This document shows, one piece after another, positions 24,440 to 33,214 of a stretch of DNA of 34,234 bases (its first letter is position 1; each line of letters starts with the position of its first letter). A program made the translations under genes and the position numbers. The stretch comes from Planctomycetota bacterium (GTDB lineage: Bacteria; Planctomycetota; UBA1135; UBA2386): contig JAEUHR010000024.1 of NCBI GenBank assembly GCA_016794425.1, positions 1 through 34,234 on the forward strand, given 5' to 3'. A model generated the notes under the pieces. The model was not told the DNA's origin, searched no databases, and saw only the letters and a list, made by a program, of their open reading frames with translations.

Positions 24440-24943
24440 ATGCACGACCGTCCCCGCGCCGCCACCGATCCCGAACGAGAACGCCAGGCGATCGCCGACG
24501 CGATCGCCGAGCACCGTGCGCTGCGCGGTGCGACGCTGCCGATCCTGCACGCGATCCAGGAACGGCTCGGCTACGTGCCGGAAGCCGCCGTCGCGGCGAT
24601 CGCCGCGGCGCTGAACCTGTCGCGCGCCGACGTGCACGGCGTGCGGACGTTCTACCACGACTTCCGCAGCGCGCCGCCCGGCCGCCACGTGCTGAAGGTC
24701 TGCCGCGCCGAGGCGTGCCAGGCGTCGGGCTGCGAACGCACGATCGCGCACCTGGCCGCGCGGCACGGCGCCGCGTTGCACGCGACGACGGCCGACGGCC
24801 GGCTCACGGTCGAGCCGATCTACTGCCTCGGCAACTGCGCGCTCGGCCCGTCGGTGCAGCTCGACGGCCGCCTGCACGGCCGGGCGACGCCGGCGCGGAT
24901 CGATGCGCTGCTGGCCGAAGCGGCCGCGGAGGAACGCGCATGA
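24440..24943 (+). CDS. fdsG: NAD-dependent formate dehydrogenase gamma subunit
   Basis: The 167-residue NuoE-like subunit has a thioredoxin-type fold and one 2Fe-2S cluster. The ligands are Cys88 and Cys93 (CRAEAC), and Cys129 and Cys133 (CLGNC). An N-terminal helical part (PILHAIQERLGYVPEAAV) and the block VHGVRTFYHDFRSAPPGRHVLKVC are standard for this family. It shuttles electrons between FdsB and the rest of the complex. Its stop overlaps the fdsB start (ATGA), so both are translationally coupled. The same fold occurs in complex I NuoE and in hydrogenase HoxE; assignment to formate dehydrogenase rests on fdsA and fdsD downstream. Confidence 0.88.
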   Translation: MHDRPRAATDPERERQAIADAIAEHRALRGATLPILHAIQERLGYVPEAAVAAIAAALNLSRADVHGVRTFYHDFRSAPPGRHVLKVCRAEACQASGCERTIAHLAARHGAALHATTADGRLTVEPIYCLGNCALGPSVQLDGRLHGRATPARIDALLAEAAAEERA

Positions 24944-26475
24944 CCGTCACGGTGTTCGTGCCGCGCGACAGCGCCGCGCGTTCGGTCGGCGCCGACGCGG
25001 TCGCCGAGGCGATCGTCGCCGCGGCGGCCGCCGGCAAACACGACGTGCGCGTCGTGCGCAACGGCTCGCGCGGCATGTTGTGGCTCGAACCGCTGGTCGA
25101 GGTGGCGGCGCCCGCGGGCCGCATCGCCTACGGTCCGGTGGCGCCGGCCGACGTGCCGGGGCTGTTCGCGGCGGGCTTCCTGCGCGGCGGCGACCACGCG
25201 CTGCGGCAGGGTGCGACCGCGGCGATCCCGTACTTCGCGCGGCAGACGCGGCTCACGTTCGCGCGTGTCGGCGTGACCGATCCGCTGTGCCTCGACGACT
25301 ACGCGGCGCACGACGGCCTCGCCGGCCTGCGGCGCGCGCTGGCGCTCGAGCCGGCCGCGATCGTCGAGCAGGTCGTGGCGTCGGGCCTGCGCGGCCGCGG
25401 CGGCGCCGGCTTCCCGGCCGGCATCAAGTGGCGCACCGTGCTGCAGTGCGCGGCCGACCAGAAGTACGTCGCGGTGAACGCCGACGAGGGCGACTCGGGC
25501 ACGTTCAGCGACCGCATGGTCATGGAAGGGGACCCGTATCTGCTGCTCGAAGGCATGGCGATCGCCGGCCTCGCGGTGGGGGCGACCGAAGGCTGGATCT
25601 ACCTGCGCAGCGAGTACCCCGACGCGCGCACGGTGCTGGTCGCCGCGATCCAGCGCGCGCGTGCCGCCGGCTGGCTCGGCGACGACCTGCTGGGCAGCGG
25701 CCGGCGCTTCGACGTGCAGCTGCGCATCGGCGCCGGCAGCTACGTCTGCGGCGAGGAGACCGCGATGCTCGAGAGCCTCGAAGGCAAGCGCGGCATCGTG
25801 CGCGCCAAGCCGCCGCTGCCGGCGATCGAAGGCCTGTGGGGCAAGCCGACCGTCGTCAACAACGTGATGACGCTGGCGGCGGTGCCGTGGATCCTGCAGC
25901 ACGGCGGCGCCGCCTACGCGGCGCACGGCACCGGCCGCAGCCGCGGCACGCTGCCGTTCCAGCTGGCGGGCAACGTGCGGCGCGGCGGCCTGGTCGAAGT
26001 GCCGCTCGGCACGTCGCTGCGCACGCTGGTCGAGGAGATCGGTGGCGGCACCGCGTCGGGACGGCCGGTGCGCGCGGTGCAGGTCGGCGGGCCGCTCGGC
26101 AGCTACCTGCCGGCCAGCCGGCTCGACGTGGCCGCCGACTACGAAGCGCTCGCGGCGGCGGGCGGGCTGCTCGGCCACGGCGGCATCGTCGTGTTCGACG
26201 ACACGGTCGACATGGCGGCGATGGCGCGCTACGCGATGGAGTTCTGCGCGATCGAGTCGTGCGGCAAGTGCACGCCGTGCCGGATCGGCAGCACGCGCGG
26301 CGTCGAGGTGATCGATCGCATCACCGCCGGCGACCGCCGCGAGGCGAACCTGGCGCTGCTGCGCGACCTGTGCACGACGATGAAGGACGCGTCGCTGTGT
26401 GCGATGGGCGGCCTGACGCCGCTGCCGGTCCTGAGTGCGCTGGAACACTTCCCCGAGGACTTCGCGCGCCGGTAG
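24940..26475 (+). CDS. fdsB: NAD-dependent formate dehydrogenase beta subunit (diaphorase)
   Basis: The 511-residue NuoF-like subunit passes electrons to NAD+ through FMN. Residues 1-110 form an extra thioredoxin-like domain, as in FdsB and unlike short NuoF. The FMN/NADH site is GLRGRGGAGFPAGIKW (from 149), then NADEGDSGTFSDR and the GAGSYVCGEETAMLESLEGKRG block. The 4Fe-4S ligands are Cys441, Cys444, Cys447 (CGKCTPC) and Cys487 (SLCAMGG). Length is normal for FdsB. The next gene in most fds operons is fdsA, but here a TPR-PDZ-CHAT gene intervenes, starting 81 bases downstream. Confidence 0.9.
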   Translation: MTVTVFVPRDSAARSVGADAVAEAIVAAAAAGKHDVRVVRNGSRGMLWLEPLVEVAAPAGRIAYGPVAPADVPGLFAAGFLRGGDHALRQGATAAIPYFARQTRLTFARVGVTDPLCLDDYAAHDGLAGLRRALALEPAAIVEQVVASGLRGRGGAGFPAGIKWRTVLQCAADQKYVAVNADEGDSGTFSDRMVMEGDPYLLLEGMAIAGLAVGATEGWIYLRSEYPDARTVLVAAIQRARAAGWLGDDLLGSGRRFDVQLRIGAGSYVCGEETAMLESLEGKRGIVRAKPPLPAIEGLWGKPTVVNNVMTLAAVPWILQHGGAAYAAHGTGRSRGTLPFQLAGNVRRGGLVEVPLGTSLRTLVEEIGGGTASGRPVRAVQVGGPLGSYLPASRLDVAADYEALAAAGGLLGHGGIVVFDDTVDMAAMARYAMEFCAIESCGKCTPCRIGSTRGVEVIDRITAGDRREANLALLRDLCTTMKDASLCAMGGLTPLPVLSALEHFPEDFARR

Positions 26476-26556
26476 GGGGCGGCGGACGCCGTGCGGTCGC
26501 GTCCAGGCGTCGCCTTCGGGTGTGTGCCGGCCTACGCTCGTCGCGGAGGTGCCGTC

Positions 26557-29500
26557 ATGCACGTCGGGTCCATCAGCGTGTTGCTCCTGCTCGCCGCCGA
26601 CCTGCCGGCGCAGAGCCCCGGTGAGATCCTCGACACCGCGCGCGAGTGCGCCGCGGCGCAGGACTGGCCGGGCGTCGTCGATCTGTTGCTGCCGGTCGTC
26701 GAATCCAGGCCGGTCGTCGGCGAGGCGGCCGATGCCGCGACGCTGCTGGAAGACGCGGCCGAGGAACTGCGGCTCGCCGGCAGCACCGAGGCCGCGCTGC
26801 TCGGCCATCGCGCCGTGCTGGCGCTGCGCCGCGAACTGCACGATGGCGACGTGCACGAGGACGTTGCCACCAGCCTCAACCGCGTGGCCGTGTGCCAGCT
26901 GGCGTTGGGCGAGCTCGCCGCAGCCGTGCAGCAGTTCGAGCAGGTGGTCGCGATCCGCGAGCGCCTGCCCGCCGCCGGGCGGGATCTCGAAACGGCCCGT
27001 GCTCGCGGCAACCTCGCGGCGGGCCTCCGCTCGCTCGGCCGGTTCGATGCCGCGCTGCAGCAGTACGAACTGGCCTTCGCCTGCTACTCGCAAGCGCTCG
27101 GTGGGCGCGATGACTTCGGGCTGGCCGCGTGCGTCTCGAACCACGGCTACTGCCTCGAGTCGATGGGGCGCGTCGACGAGGCGCTGCCGCGCTATGAGCT
27201 GAGCCTGTCGATGCTGCGGCGCCTGACGGGGGGCGCCGACCACCCGCTGCTCGCATCGGCGGTGCACATGGTCGCCTACGGCCTCGACTCGCTCGGGCGT
27301 CGTCAGGAGGCCGTGCCGAAGTACGAGCAGGCGCTGGCGATCCTGGACCGTCTCCATCGTGGTGCCGACCATCCGCACGTCGCTGCCACTGCCAGCAACT
27401 TCGCGGTGTGCCTGTTGTGGCTCGGCCACGGCGAACGGGCGCTACAGCAGGCTCGTCAGGCGCTGGCGATGGACACGCGCCTCAACGGGGGACGCGACCA
27501 TCCCGACCTCGCGAGCAAGCGCCACAACGTGGGTCTGTGCCTGCAGCAGTTGGGGCGTTTCGACGCGGCGCTGGCGGAGTTCGAGGCGGCGGCCGCGATG
27601 TTGCGGCGCTGCAGCCAGCGGCCTGACGACCCGGCCGTCGCGCAGGCCGAGGCGGCGCTGGCCTTCTGCCTCGCGCGGCTCGGCCGCTACCGGTCGTCCG
27701 CTGAGGTGTTCGAGCGCGTGCTCGCGACGTACCGGCGTGTCTACGGCGACGCCGACCACCCCGACTCGGCGCGCGCCAGCGGCAACGCGGCGCAGGTCTT
27801 CGCGCGGCTTGGTCGCACGGCGGAGGCCGAGACGCTGCTCGAACGAGCGGTTGCCAGCATCGAACGGTTGCGCGGCCGGTCGCGCGTCTCGGCGACCCTG
27901 CGGCAGTCGTGGTTCGACGATCTGAAGGACAACGGCGTGTTCGAGGCGCTGCAGGTCGTGCTGGCCCAGCGCGGTGCCGGCGCCGATGCCTGGCGCGCAG
28001 CCGAGCGTGGGCGCGGCCGCGAGCTGCTCGATCTGCTGGAGCAGCAGCGCTTCGACGCGATGGCCGAAGCCGGTCGCCGGGCGCGCCAACGCGGCGATGC
28101 GGTGACCGCGGCGCGGCTCGAAGCGCTGCAGCGGGAGCAGGAGGCGGCGGAACTGAGCAGCGACCGCGTGTTGTTCGATCTCGGGCGGCCAGACGCCGCG
28201 CCCGCCGGAACCACGAGCCGCGACGCGCTGCTGGCTCGGGGGCGCGAAGCCGACACCGCGCTGCGGCAACTGCTCGACGAACGGGCGCGGCTGCTCGGCG
28301 ACGTGCTTCCCGTGGGCCACGTGCGTGCCGCCGCCGATGTGCAGGCCACGCTGCGCGACGGTGAGCTGCTGCTCGAGTACACCGTGGCAGCGAACGCCGC
28401 GCTGCTCTACGTGTTGGCCCGCGATGGCGTCGTCGAGGCGGTGCCGCTGCCCGCTGCGCACGCCGCGGTGATGCAGGCCTTGCCCAAGCTGCTGGCGCGC
28501 CGCTCGCACGCTCAGGTGCGGGGCCGCGACCCGGAGGCGGCGACGGCGCCGATTGCGGACGCCGAGGATCCCGCGCGAGTGCTGTTCACGGCGCTGATGC
28601 CGGCGGCGGTCTGGCAGCGCGTGCGCGGCAGCAAACGGGTGTTCGTGGCGGCACACCGCGAACTGCACCATCTGCCGTTCGAGCTGCTGGTCACCGACAC
28701 CGCCGACGGCAAGCCGGTGCCATGGCTCGACGCGGGGCCGCCGATCGCCTACGTGCCGTCGGGCAGCGTGCTCGCCTGGCTGCGGCAGCGCGCGAGCGAC
28801 GCCGGCGACGACACGACGGCGCTGGACCTGCTCGCAATCGGCGACCCGGGCGCACTCGCTGCCGCCGCCGAGCTGCCGGAGCAGGGCGTGTTCGTGCTGG
28901 CGGTCGGCGCCGATTCGCCCGCGGCTCGCGCTGGCGTCCGGCCCGGCGACGTGCTGCGACGCTATGACGACCGTGAGCTGGCCGACGACCGAGCGCTGCG
29001 CGATGCCCTGGCGGCGGTGGCGGCGGCGATCGAGGACGGGCAGCGTGCCGACGGGCCGATTGCGATCGAACTGTGGCGCCGTGGGGAGTCGGTCACCGTG
29101 CTGGTGGCGCCGGGGCGGCTCGGCATCGAGGTCGCGCCGGGCCGGGCGCGGACGGCCGCCGACGCATCGCTGGCCGGCCGGCAGGAACTCGCGCGCGTCA
29201 CGCGCTCCGGTGACCTCGAGCGGTTGCGACGGTTGCCGCCGCTGCGTGGTGCCCGCGCCGAGACCGAGGCGATCGAGGCGGTGTTCGCCGCCGAGCAAGC
29301 GGCGACACGGCGCCTGTTCGGCGGCGAGGCGACCGAACCAGCGGTGTTCGACCTCGCTGCGAAGGCCAAGTACCTGCACTTTGCCTGCCACGGCATCGCC
29401 GAGGAGTACGGCGGCCAGAGCCTCAGCATGCTGGTGCTGTCGCCGCCGCCGCACGTACTGCCGGGCGACGACGGACTGCTGAAGCTCGGCGATCTGCTGC

Positions 29501-29823
29501 ACGATTGGCGCGGTCGGCTCGCGTCGTGTCGGCTGGTCGTCTTGTCCGCGTGCCGCACGAACGTCGGCCCGACGCTGCGTGACGAGGCACCGCAGGCACT
29601 GCCGATCGGGTTCCTGTTCGCGGGGGCCCCGGCGGTCGTCTCGTCGCTGTGGGCCGTCGACGACGCCAGCACGAGGGAACTGATGGTCGACTTCTACGGC
29701 CGAATGCTCGGCGGCGAAGCCGACCGACTGGCGGCCTTCACGGCGGCCAAGCGGGCCTTGCGCCAGAAGTACCCGGATCCGTTCCACTGGGCGCCGTTCC
29801 TCTACATCGGTGCGCCCGACTAG
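26557..29823 (+). CDS. Secreted TPR-PDZ-CHAT protease-like protein
   Basis: The 1088-residue protein begins with a likely signal peptide (HVGSISVLLLLAADLPAQS). Eight or so tetratricopeptide-type repeats of the kinesin-light-chain class follow (about 25-430; for example RARGNLAAGLRSLGRFDAALQQYE). A helical linker (about 430-590) leads to a CHAT peptidase domain (about 600-1085). The catalytic dyad is present: His945 in LHFACHG and Cys999 in LSACRT. A PDZ-like domain (about 775-860, VLAVGADSPAARAGVRPGDVLRRYDD) sits inside the CHAT domain, before the His. CHAT domains belong to the caspase clan and often cut a partner protein. A perfect GGAGG stands seven bases before the ATG. It lies between fdsB and fdsA and is followed by a strong hairpin, so it may be a separate unit. 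The target is unknown. Confidence 0.82.
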   Translation: MHVGSISVLLLLAADLPAQSPGEILDTARECAAAQDWPGVVDLLLPVVESRPVVGEAADAATLLEDAAEELRLAGSTEAALLGHRAVLALRRELHDGDVHEDVATSLNRVAVCQLALGELAAAVQQFEQVVAIRERLPAAGRDLETARARGNLAAGLRSLGRFDAALQQYELAFACYSQALGGRDDFGLAACVSNHGYCLESMGRVDEALPRYELSLSMLRRLTGGADHPLLASAVHMVAYGLDSLGRRQEAVPKYEQALAILDRLHRGADHPHVAATASNFAVCLLWLGHGERALQQARQALAMDTRLNGGRDHPDLASKRHNVGLCLQQLGRFDAALAEFEAAAAMLRRCSQRPDDPAVAQAEAALAFCLARLGRYRSSAEVFERVLATYRRVYGDADHPDSARASGNAAQVFARLGRTAEAETLLERAVASIERLRGRSRVSATLRQSWFDDLKDNGVFEALQVVLAQRGAGADAWRAAERGRGRELLDLLEQQRFDAMAEAGRRARQRGDAVTAARLEALQREQEAAELSSDRVLFDLGRPDAAPAGTTSRDALLARGREADTALRQLLDERARLLGDVLPVGHVRAAADVQATLRDGELLLEYTVAANAALLYVLARDGVVEAVPLPAAHAAVMQALPKLLARRSHAQVRGRDPEAATAPIADAEDPARVLFTALMPAAVWQRVRGSKRVFVAAHRELHHLPFELLVTDTADGKPVPWLDAGPPIAYVPSGSVLAWLRQRASDAGDDTTALDLLAIGDPGALAAAAELPEQGVFVLAVGADSPAARAGVRPGDVLRRYDDRELADDRALRDALAAVAAAIEDGQRADGPIAIELWRRGESVTVLVAPGRLGIEVAPGRARTAADASLAGRQELARVTRSGDLERLRRLPPLRGARAETEAIEAVFAAEQAATRRLFGGEATEPAVFDLAAKAKYLHFACHGIAEEYGGQSLSMLVLSPPPHVLPGDDGLLKLGDLLHDWRGRLASCRLVVLSACRTNVGPTLRDEAPQALPIGFLFAGAPAVVSSLWAVDDASTRELMVDFYGRMLGGEADRLAAFTAAKRALRQKYPDPFHWAPFLYIGAPD

Positions 29824-29830
29824 GCTGGGC

Positions 29831-29870
29831 GCCTGCGGGCCGCCGCTCAACCGAACGGCGGCCCGCAGGC
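29831..29870 (+). terminator. 15-bp perfect hairpin after the CHAT gene
   Basis: GCCTGCGGGCCGCCG (29831-29845) pairs perfectly with CGGCGGCCCGCAGGC (29856-29870) around a ten-base loop, seven bases after the CHAT stop. No T-run follows, so it may attenuate transcription or protect the 3' end rather than fully stop transcription into fdsA. Confidence 0.6.
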
Positions 29871-29945
29871 CCGGACTCGCAGGTGCCGGCCGAGACGCTA
29901 CGATCGGTGGCCCTCGAGCCCGCTGCCGCGGGCCCGCCCGACGCG

Positions 29946-32810
29946 ATGTATTCCAACAAGGTCCAGGACTTCGGCACGCCGGCGCGCGGCGCCGACGCGA
30001 CCGTCTCGCTGCAGATCGACGGCACGCCCGTCACCGTTCCCGCCGGCACGTCGCTGCTGCGCGCCGCCGCCGAAGCCGGCGTGCGCATTCCGAAGCTGTG
30101 CGCGACCGACAGCCTCGAAGCGTTCGGCTCGTGCCGGCTCTGCGTGGTCGAGGTCGAGGCGCGCAAGGGCTTCCCGGCGTCGTGCACGACGCCGTGCGAG
30201 TCCGGCATGAAGGTGACGACGCAGTCGAAGAAGCTCGGCGATCTGCGCCGCTCGGTCATGGAGCTGTACATCAGCGACCATCCACTCGACTGCCTGACCT
30301 GCCCGGCCAACGGCAACTGCGAACTGCAGGACATGGCCGGCGTGACGGGCCTGCGCGAGGTCCGCTACGGCTACGCCGGCGCGAACCACCTGCAGGGCAC
30401 CAAGGACACGTCGAACCCGTACTTCACGTTCGATCCGACCAAGTGCATCGTCTGCTCGCGCTGCGTGCGCGCCTGCGACGAGGTGCAGGGCACGTTCGCG
30501 CTGACCGTGCAGGGCCGCGGCTTCGACAGCAAGATCGCCGCCGGCCCGACCGACTTCCTCGACAGCGAGTGCGTGTCGTGCGGCGCCTGCGTGCAGGCGT
30601 GTCCGACCGCGACGCTGATGGAGAAGTCGATCGTCGAGCAGGGGCAGCCGGACCACGCGGTGGTCACGACCTGCGCCTACTGCGGCGTCGGCTGCTCGTT
30701 CCGCGCCGAGATGAAGGGCGCCGAGGTCGTGCGCATGGTGCCGCACAAGGACGGCAAGGCGAACCACGGCCACTCGTGCGTGAAGGGGCGGTTCGCGTGG
30801 GGCTACGCGACGCACCCGGACCGGCTCAAGAAGCCGATGATCCGCAGCAAGATCACCGACCCGTGGCGCGAGGTCACGTGGGACGAGGCGATCGCGCACG
30901 CCGCCGGCGAGATCCGCCGCATCCAGGCGAAGTACGGCACGGCCAGCGTCGGCGGCATCACCAGCTCGCGCTGCACCAACGAGGAGACCTACCTGGTGCA
31001 GAAGCTCGTGCGCGCGGCGTTCGGCAACAACAACGTCGACACCTGTGCGCGCGTCTGCCACTCGCCGACCGGCTACGGCCTCAAGACCACGCTCGGCGAG
31101 TCGGCCGGCACGCAGGACTTCGACAGCGTCGAGCACGCCGACTGCATCGTCGTGATCGGCGCCAACCCGACCGACGGCCACCCGGTGTTCGCGTCGCGCA
31201 TGAAGCAGCGTCTGCGCGCCGGCGCGTCGCTGATCGTGATCGACCCGCGCCGCATCGACCTGGTCGAGTCGCCGCACGTGCGGGCCGCGTTCCACCTGCA
31301 GCTGAAGCCCGGCGCCAACGTCGCGGTGCTGAACGCGCTGGCGCACGTCGTCGTGACCGAGGGCCTCGCCGACGAGAGCTACGTGCGCGAGCGTTGCGAT
31401 CTCGCCGAGTACGAGAAGTGGCGCGCGTTCGTCGCACTGCCGAAGAACTCGCCCGAGGCGCTCGAAGCGGCGACCGGCGTGCCGGCTGCTGCGATCCGCG
31501 GCGCCGCGCGGCTCTACGCGACCGCCGGCAACGGCGCGATCTACTACGGCCTCGGCGTCACCGAGCACAGCCAGGGCAGCACGACCGTGATGGCGATCGC
31601 CAACCTGGCGATGGTGACCGGCAACATCGGTCGGCCCGGCGTCGGCGTGAACCCGCTGCGCGGCCAGAACAACGTGCAGGGCAGCTGCGACATGGGCTCG
31701 TTCCCGCACGAACTGCCCGGCTACCGCCACGTGTCCGACCCGGCGGTGCGCGAACTGTTCGGCAAGGCGTGGGGGGTGACGATCCAGGACGAGCCCGGCC
31801 TGCGCATCCCGAACATGTTCGACGCCGCGATCGACGGCTCGTTCAAGGCGCTCTACGTGCAGGGCGAGGACATCGCGCAGAGCGACCCCGACACCAAACA
31901 CGTGCAGAAGGCGCTCGAGTCGCTCGAGTGCCTGATCGTGCAGGACATCTTCCTGAACGAGACCGCGAAGTACGCGCACGTGCTGCTGCCCGGCAGCTCG
32001 TTCCTCGAGAAGGACGGCACGTTCACCAACGCCGAGCGCCGCATCAGCCGCGTGCGGCGCGTGATGCCGCCGCTGGCCGGCCTCGCCGACTGGGAGGTCA
32101 CGCAGGCGCTGGCGAACGCGCTCGGCCAGCCGATGCGCTACGCGCACCCGGCCGAGATCATGGCCGAGATCGCCGCGCTGACGCCGACGTTCCACGGCGT
32201 CACCTACGACAAGCTCGATCGCCTCGGCAGCATCCAGTGGCCGTGCAACGACACCGCGCCGGCCGGCACGCCGGTCATGCACGAGCAGCAGTTCGTGCGC
32301 GGCAAGGGCCGGTTCGTGATCACCGACTACCTCGCGACCGACGAACGCACGTCGCGGCGCTTCCCGCTGATCCTGACCACCGGCCGCATCCTGAGCCAGT
32401 ACAACGTCGGCGCGCAGACGCGCCGCACCGCCAACACGGTCTGGCACGAGCGCGACGTGCTGGAGATCCACCCGCACGACGCCGAGCAGCGCGGCATCCG
32501 CGACGGCGACACGGTGGCGCTGCAGAGTCGCAAGGGCGAGACGACGCTGCGCGCGGTCGTCACCGAACGCATGCAGCCGGGCGTCGTCTACACGACGTTC
32601 CACCACCCCGAATCGGGCGTCAACGTCGTCACCACCGAGAACTCGGACTGGGCCACGAACTGCCCCGAGTACAAGGTCACCGCCGTGCAGGTCGTCGCGC
32701 ACGTCGCGCGGTCCGACTGGCAGCGCTCGTTCGACCAGGTCGCCGACCAGCAGGAGGCGCTGCTGCCCAAGAGCGCGCTGCTCGGCGGCGCGCCCGGCGA
32801 GGGGCGCTGA
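29946..32810 (+). CDS. fdsA: NAD-dependent formate dehydrogenase alpha (catalytic) subunit
   Basis: The 954-residue molybdenum (or tungsten) enzyme oxidises formate to CO2. Residues 1-100 bind a 2Fe-2S cluster (Cys52, 63, 66, 80). HPLDCLTCPANGNC adds a His-ligated 4Fe-4S cluster, and CIVCSRCVRAC with CVSCGACVQACP adds two more. The cofactor domain begins with its own 4Fe-4S site (Cys243, 246, 250, 278). The active-site residue is Cys371 in CARVCHSPTG, not selenocysteine; the following His372 is also conserved. The C-terminal molybdopterin-binding domain ends near YKVTAVQV. Overall it closely resembles the FdsA of Rhodobacter and Cupriavidus. A weak -10-like TACGAT lies at 29899-29904, so it could have its own promoter after the CHAT hairpin. 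The stop overlaps the fdsD start. Confidence 0.93.
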   Translation: MYSNKVQDFGTPARGADATVSLQIDGTPVTVPAGTSLLRAAAEAGVRIPKLCATDSLEAFGSCRLCVVEVEARKGFPASCTTPCESGMKVTTQSKKLGDLRRSVMELYISDHPLDCLTCPANGNCELQDMAGVTGLREVRYGYAGANHLQGTKDTSNPYFTFDPTKCIVCSRCVRACDEVQGTFALTVQGRGFDSKIAAGPTDFLDSECVSCGACVQACPTATLMEKSIVEQGQPDHAVVTTCAYCGVGCSFRAEMKGAEVVRMVPHKDGKANHGHSCVKGRFAWGYATHPDRLKKPMIRSKITDPWREVTWDEAIAHAAGEIRRIQAKYGTASVGGITSSRCTNEETYLVQKLVRAAFGNNNVDTCARVCHSPTGYGLKTTLGESAGTQDFDSVEHADCIVVIGANPTDGHPVFASRMKQRLRAGASLIVIDPRRIDLVESPHVRAAFHLQLKPGANVAVLNALAHVVVTEGLADESYVRERCDLAEYEKWRAFVALPKNSPEALEAATGVPAAAIRGAARLYATAGNGAIYYGLGVTEHSQGSTTVMAIANLAMVTGNIGRPGVGVNPLRGQNNVQGSCDMGSFPHELPGYRHVSDPAVRELFGKAWGVTIQDEPGLRIPNMFDAAIDGSFKALYVQGEDIAQSDPDTKHVQKALESLECLIVQDIFLNETAKYAHVLLPGSSFLEKDGTFTNAERRISRVRRVMPPLAGLADWEVTQALANALGQPMRYAHPAEIMAEIAALTPTFHGVTYDKLDRLGSIQWPCNDTAPAGTPVMHEQQFVRGKGRFVITDYLATDERTSRRFPLILTTGRILSQYNVGAQTRRTANTVWHERDVLEIHPHDAEQRGIRDGDTVALQSRKGETTLRAVVTERMQPGVVYTTFHHPESGVNVVTTENSDWATNCPEYKVTAVQVVAHVARSDWQRSFDQVADQQEALLPKSALLGGAPGEGR

Positions 32811-33043
32811 TGGACGGGCGCAAGCTGGTCCGCATGGCGAACGACATCGCCGCGTTCTTCGCCGCCGAGCCGGAGCGCAAGGTGGCGCTGGACGGCATCG
32901 CGTCGCACCTGCGGCGCTTCTGGGAACCGCGCATGCGGCGCGAGATCCTGGCGTTGCTCGACCAGGGCGGCGAGGGCATGAGCGAACACGTCCGCGACGC
33001 GCTGCGTGCGCACCGCCGCGCGCTCGAGCCGGCCGCGCGGTAG
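32810..33043 (+). CDS. fdsD: Formate dehydrogenase delta subunit
   Basis: The 77-residue protein starts with DGRKLVRMANDIAAFFA and contains the family block ASHLRRFWEPRMRREILALL, which is diagnostic of FdsD. The small subunit binds and stabilises the FdsGBA complex; in Rhodobacter it is needed for cofactor insertion. Its ATG overlaps the fdsA stop by one base (TGATG), so it is translationally coupled. No fdsC/fdhD sulfurtransferase follows; ftsH is next, after 171 bases. Confidence 0.88.
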   Translation: MDGRKLVRMANDIAAFFAAEPERKVALDGIASHLRRFWEPRMRREILALLDQGGEGMSEHVRDALRAHRRALEPAAR

Positions 33044-33094
33044 CGGCCGCGCCGATCCGGTGCGGGGCTCCTGGCTTCCGGTCCGGCTCCGACC

Positions 33095-33100
33095 TATCCT
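33095..33100 (+). promoter_or_regulatory. Candidate -10 element TATCCT for ftsH
   Basis: TATCCT lies in the 171-base gap between fdsD and ftsH, inside the 11-base string CCTATCCTGCG that also precedes gcdH. It is 114 bases before the ftsH ATG, giving a leader of about 105 bases. A -35 is not clear; TGGCTT at 33072-33077 has the right spacing but matches weakly. Confidence 0.35.
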
Positions 33101-33214
33101 GCGACCCTTCGAGGCTTCCCCGCCCGGCGGCGGAACCCTCGTTGGCAAGCGGACTACGGCTGCCGCCGGCGCTGCGCCGATGGAGGCCCGTCCGGAGCCG
33201 CAATCGAGACGCTG

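Noticed and set aside
31041..31067. Selenocysteine in the formate dehydrogenase active site
   Set aside because: The active-site codon at 31056 is TGC (Cys), not TGA, and the frame is open throughout.
29898..33203. An 1101-residue open frame antisense to fdsA
   Set aside because: The opposite strand has all Fe-S and molybdenum cofactor motifs of FdsA; the antisense frame has none.
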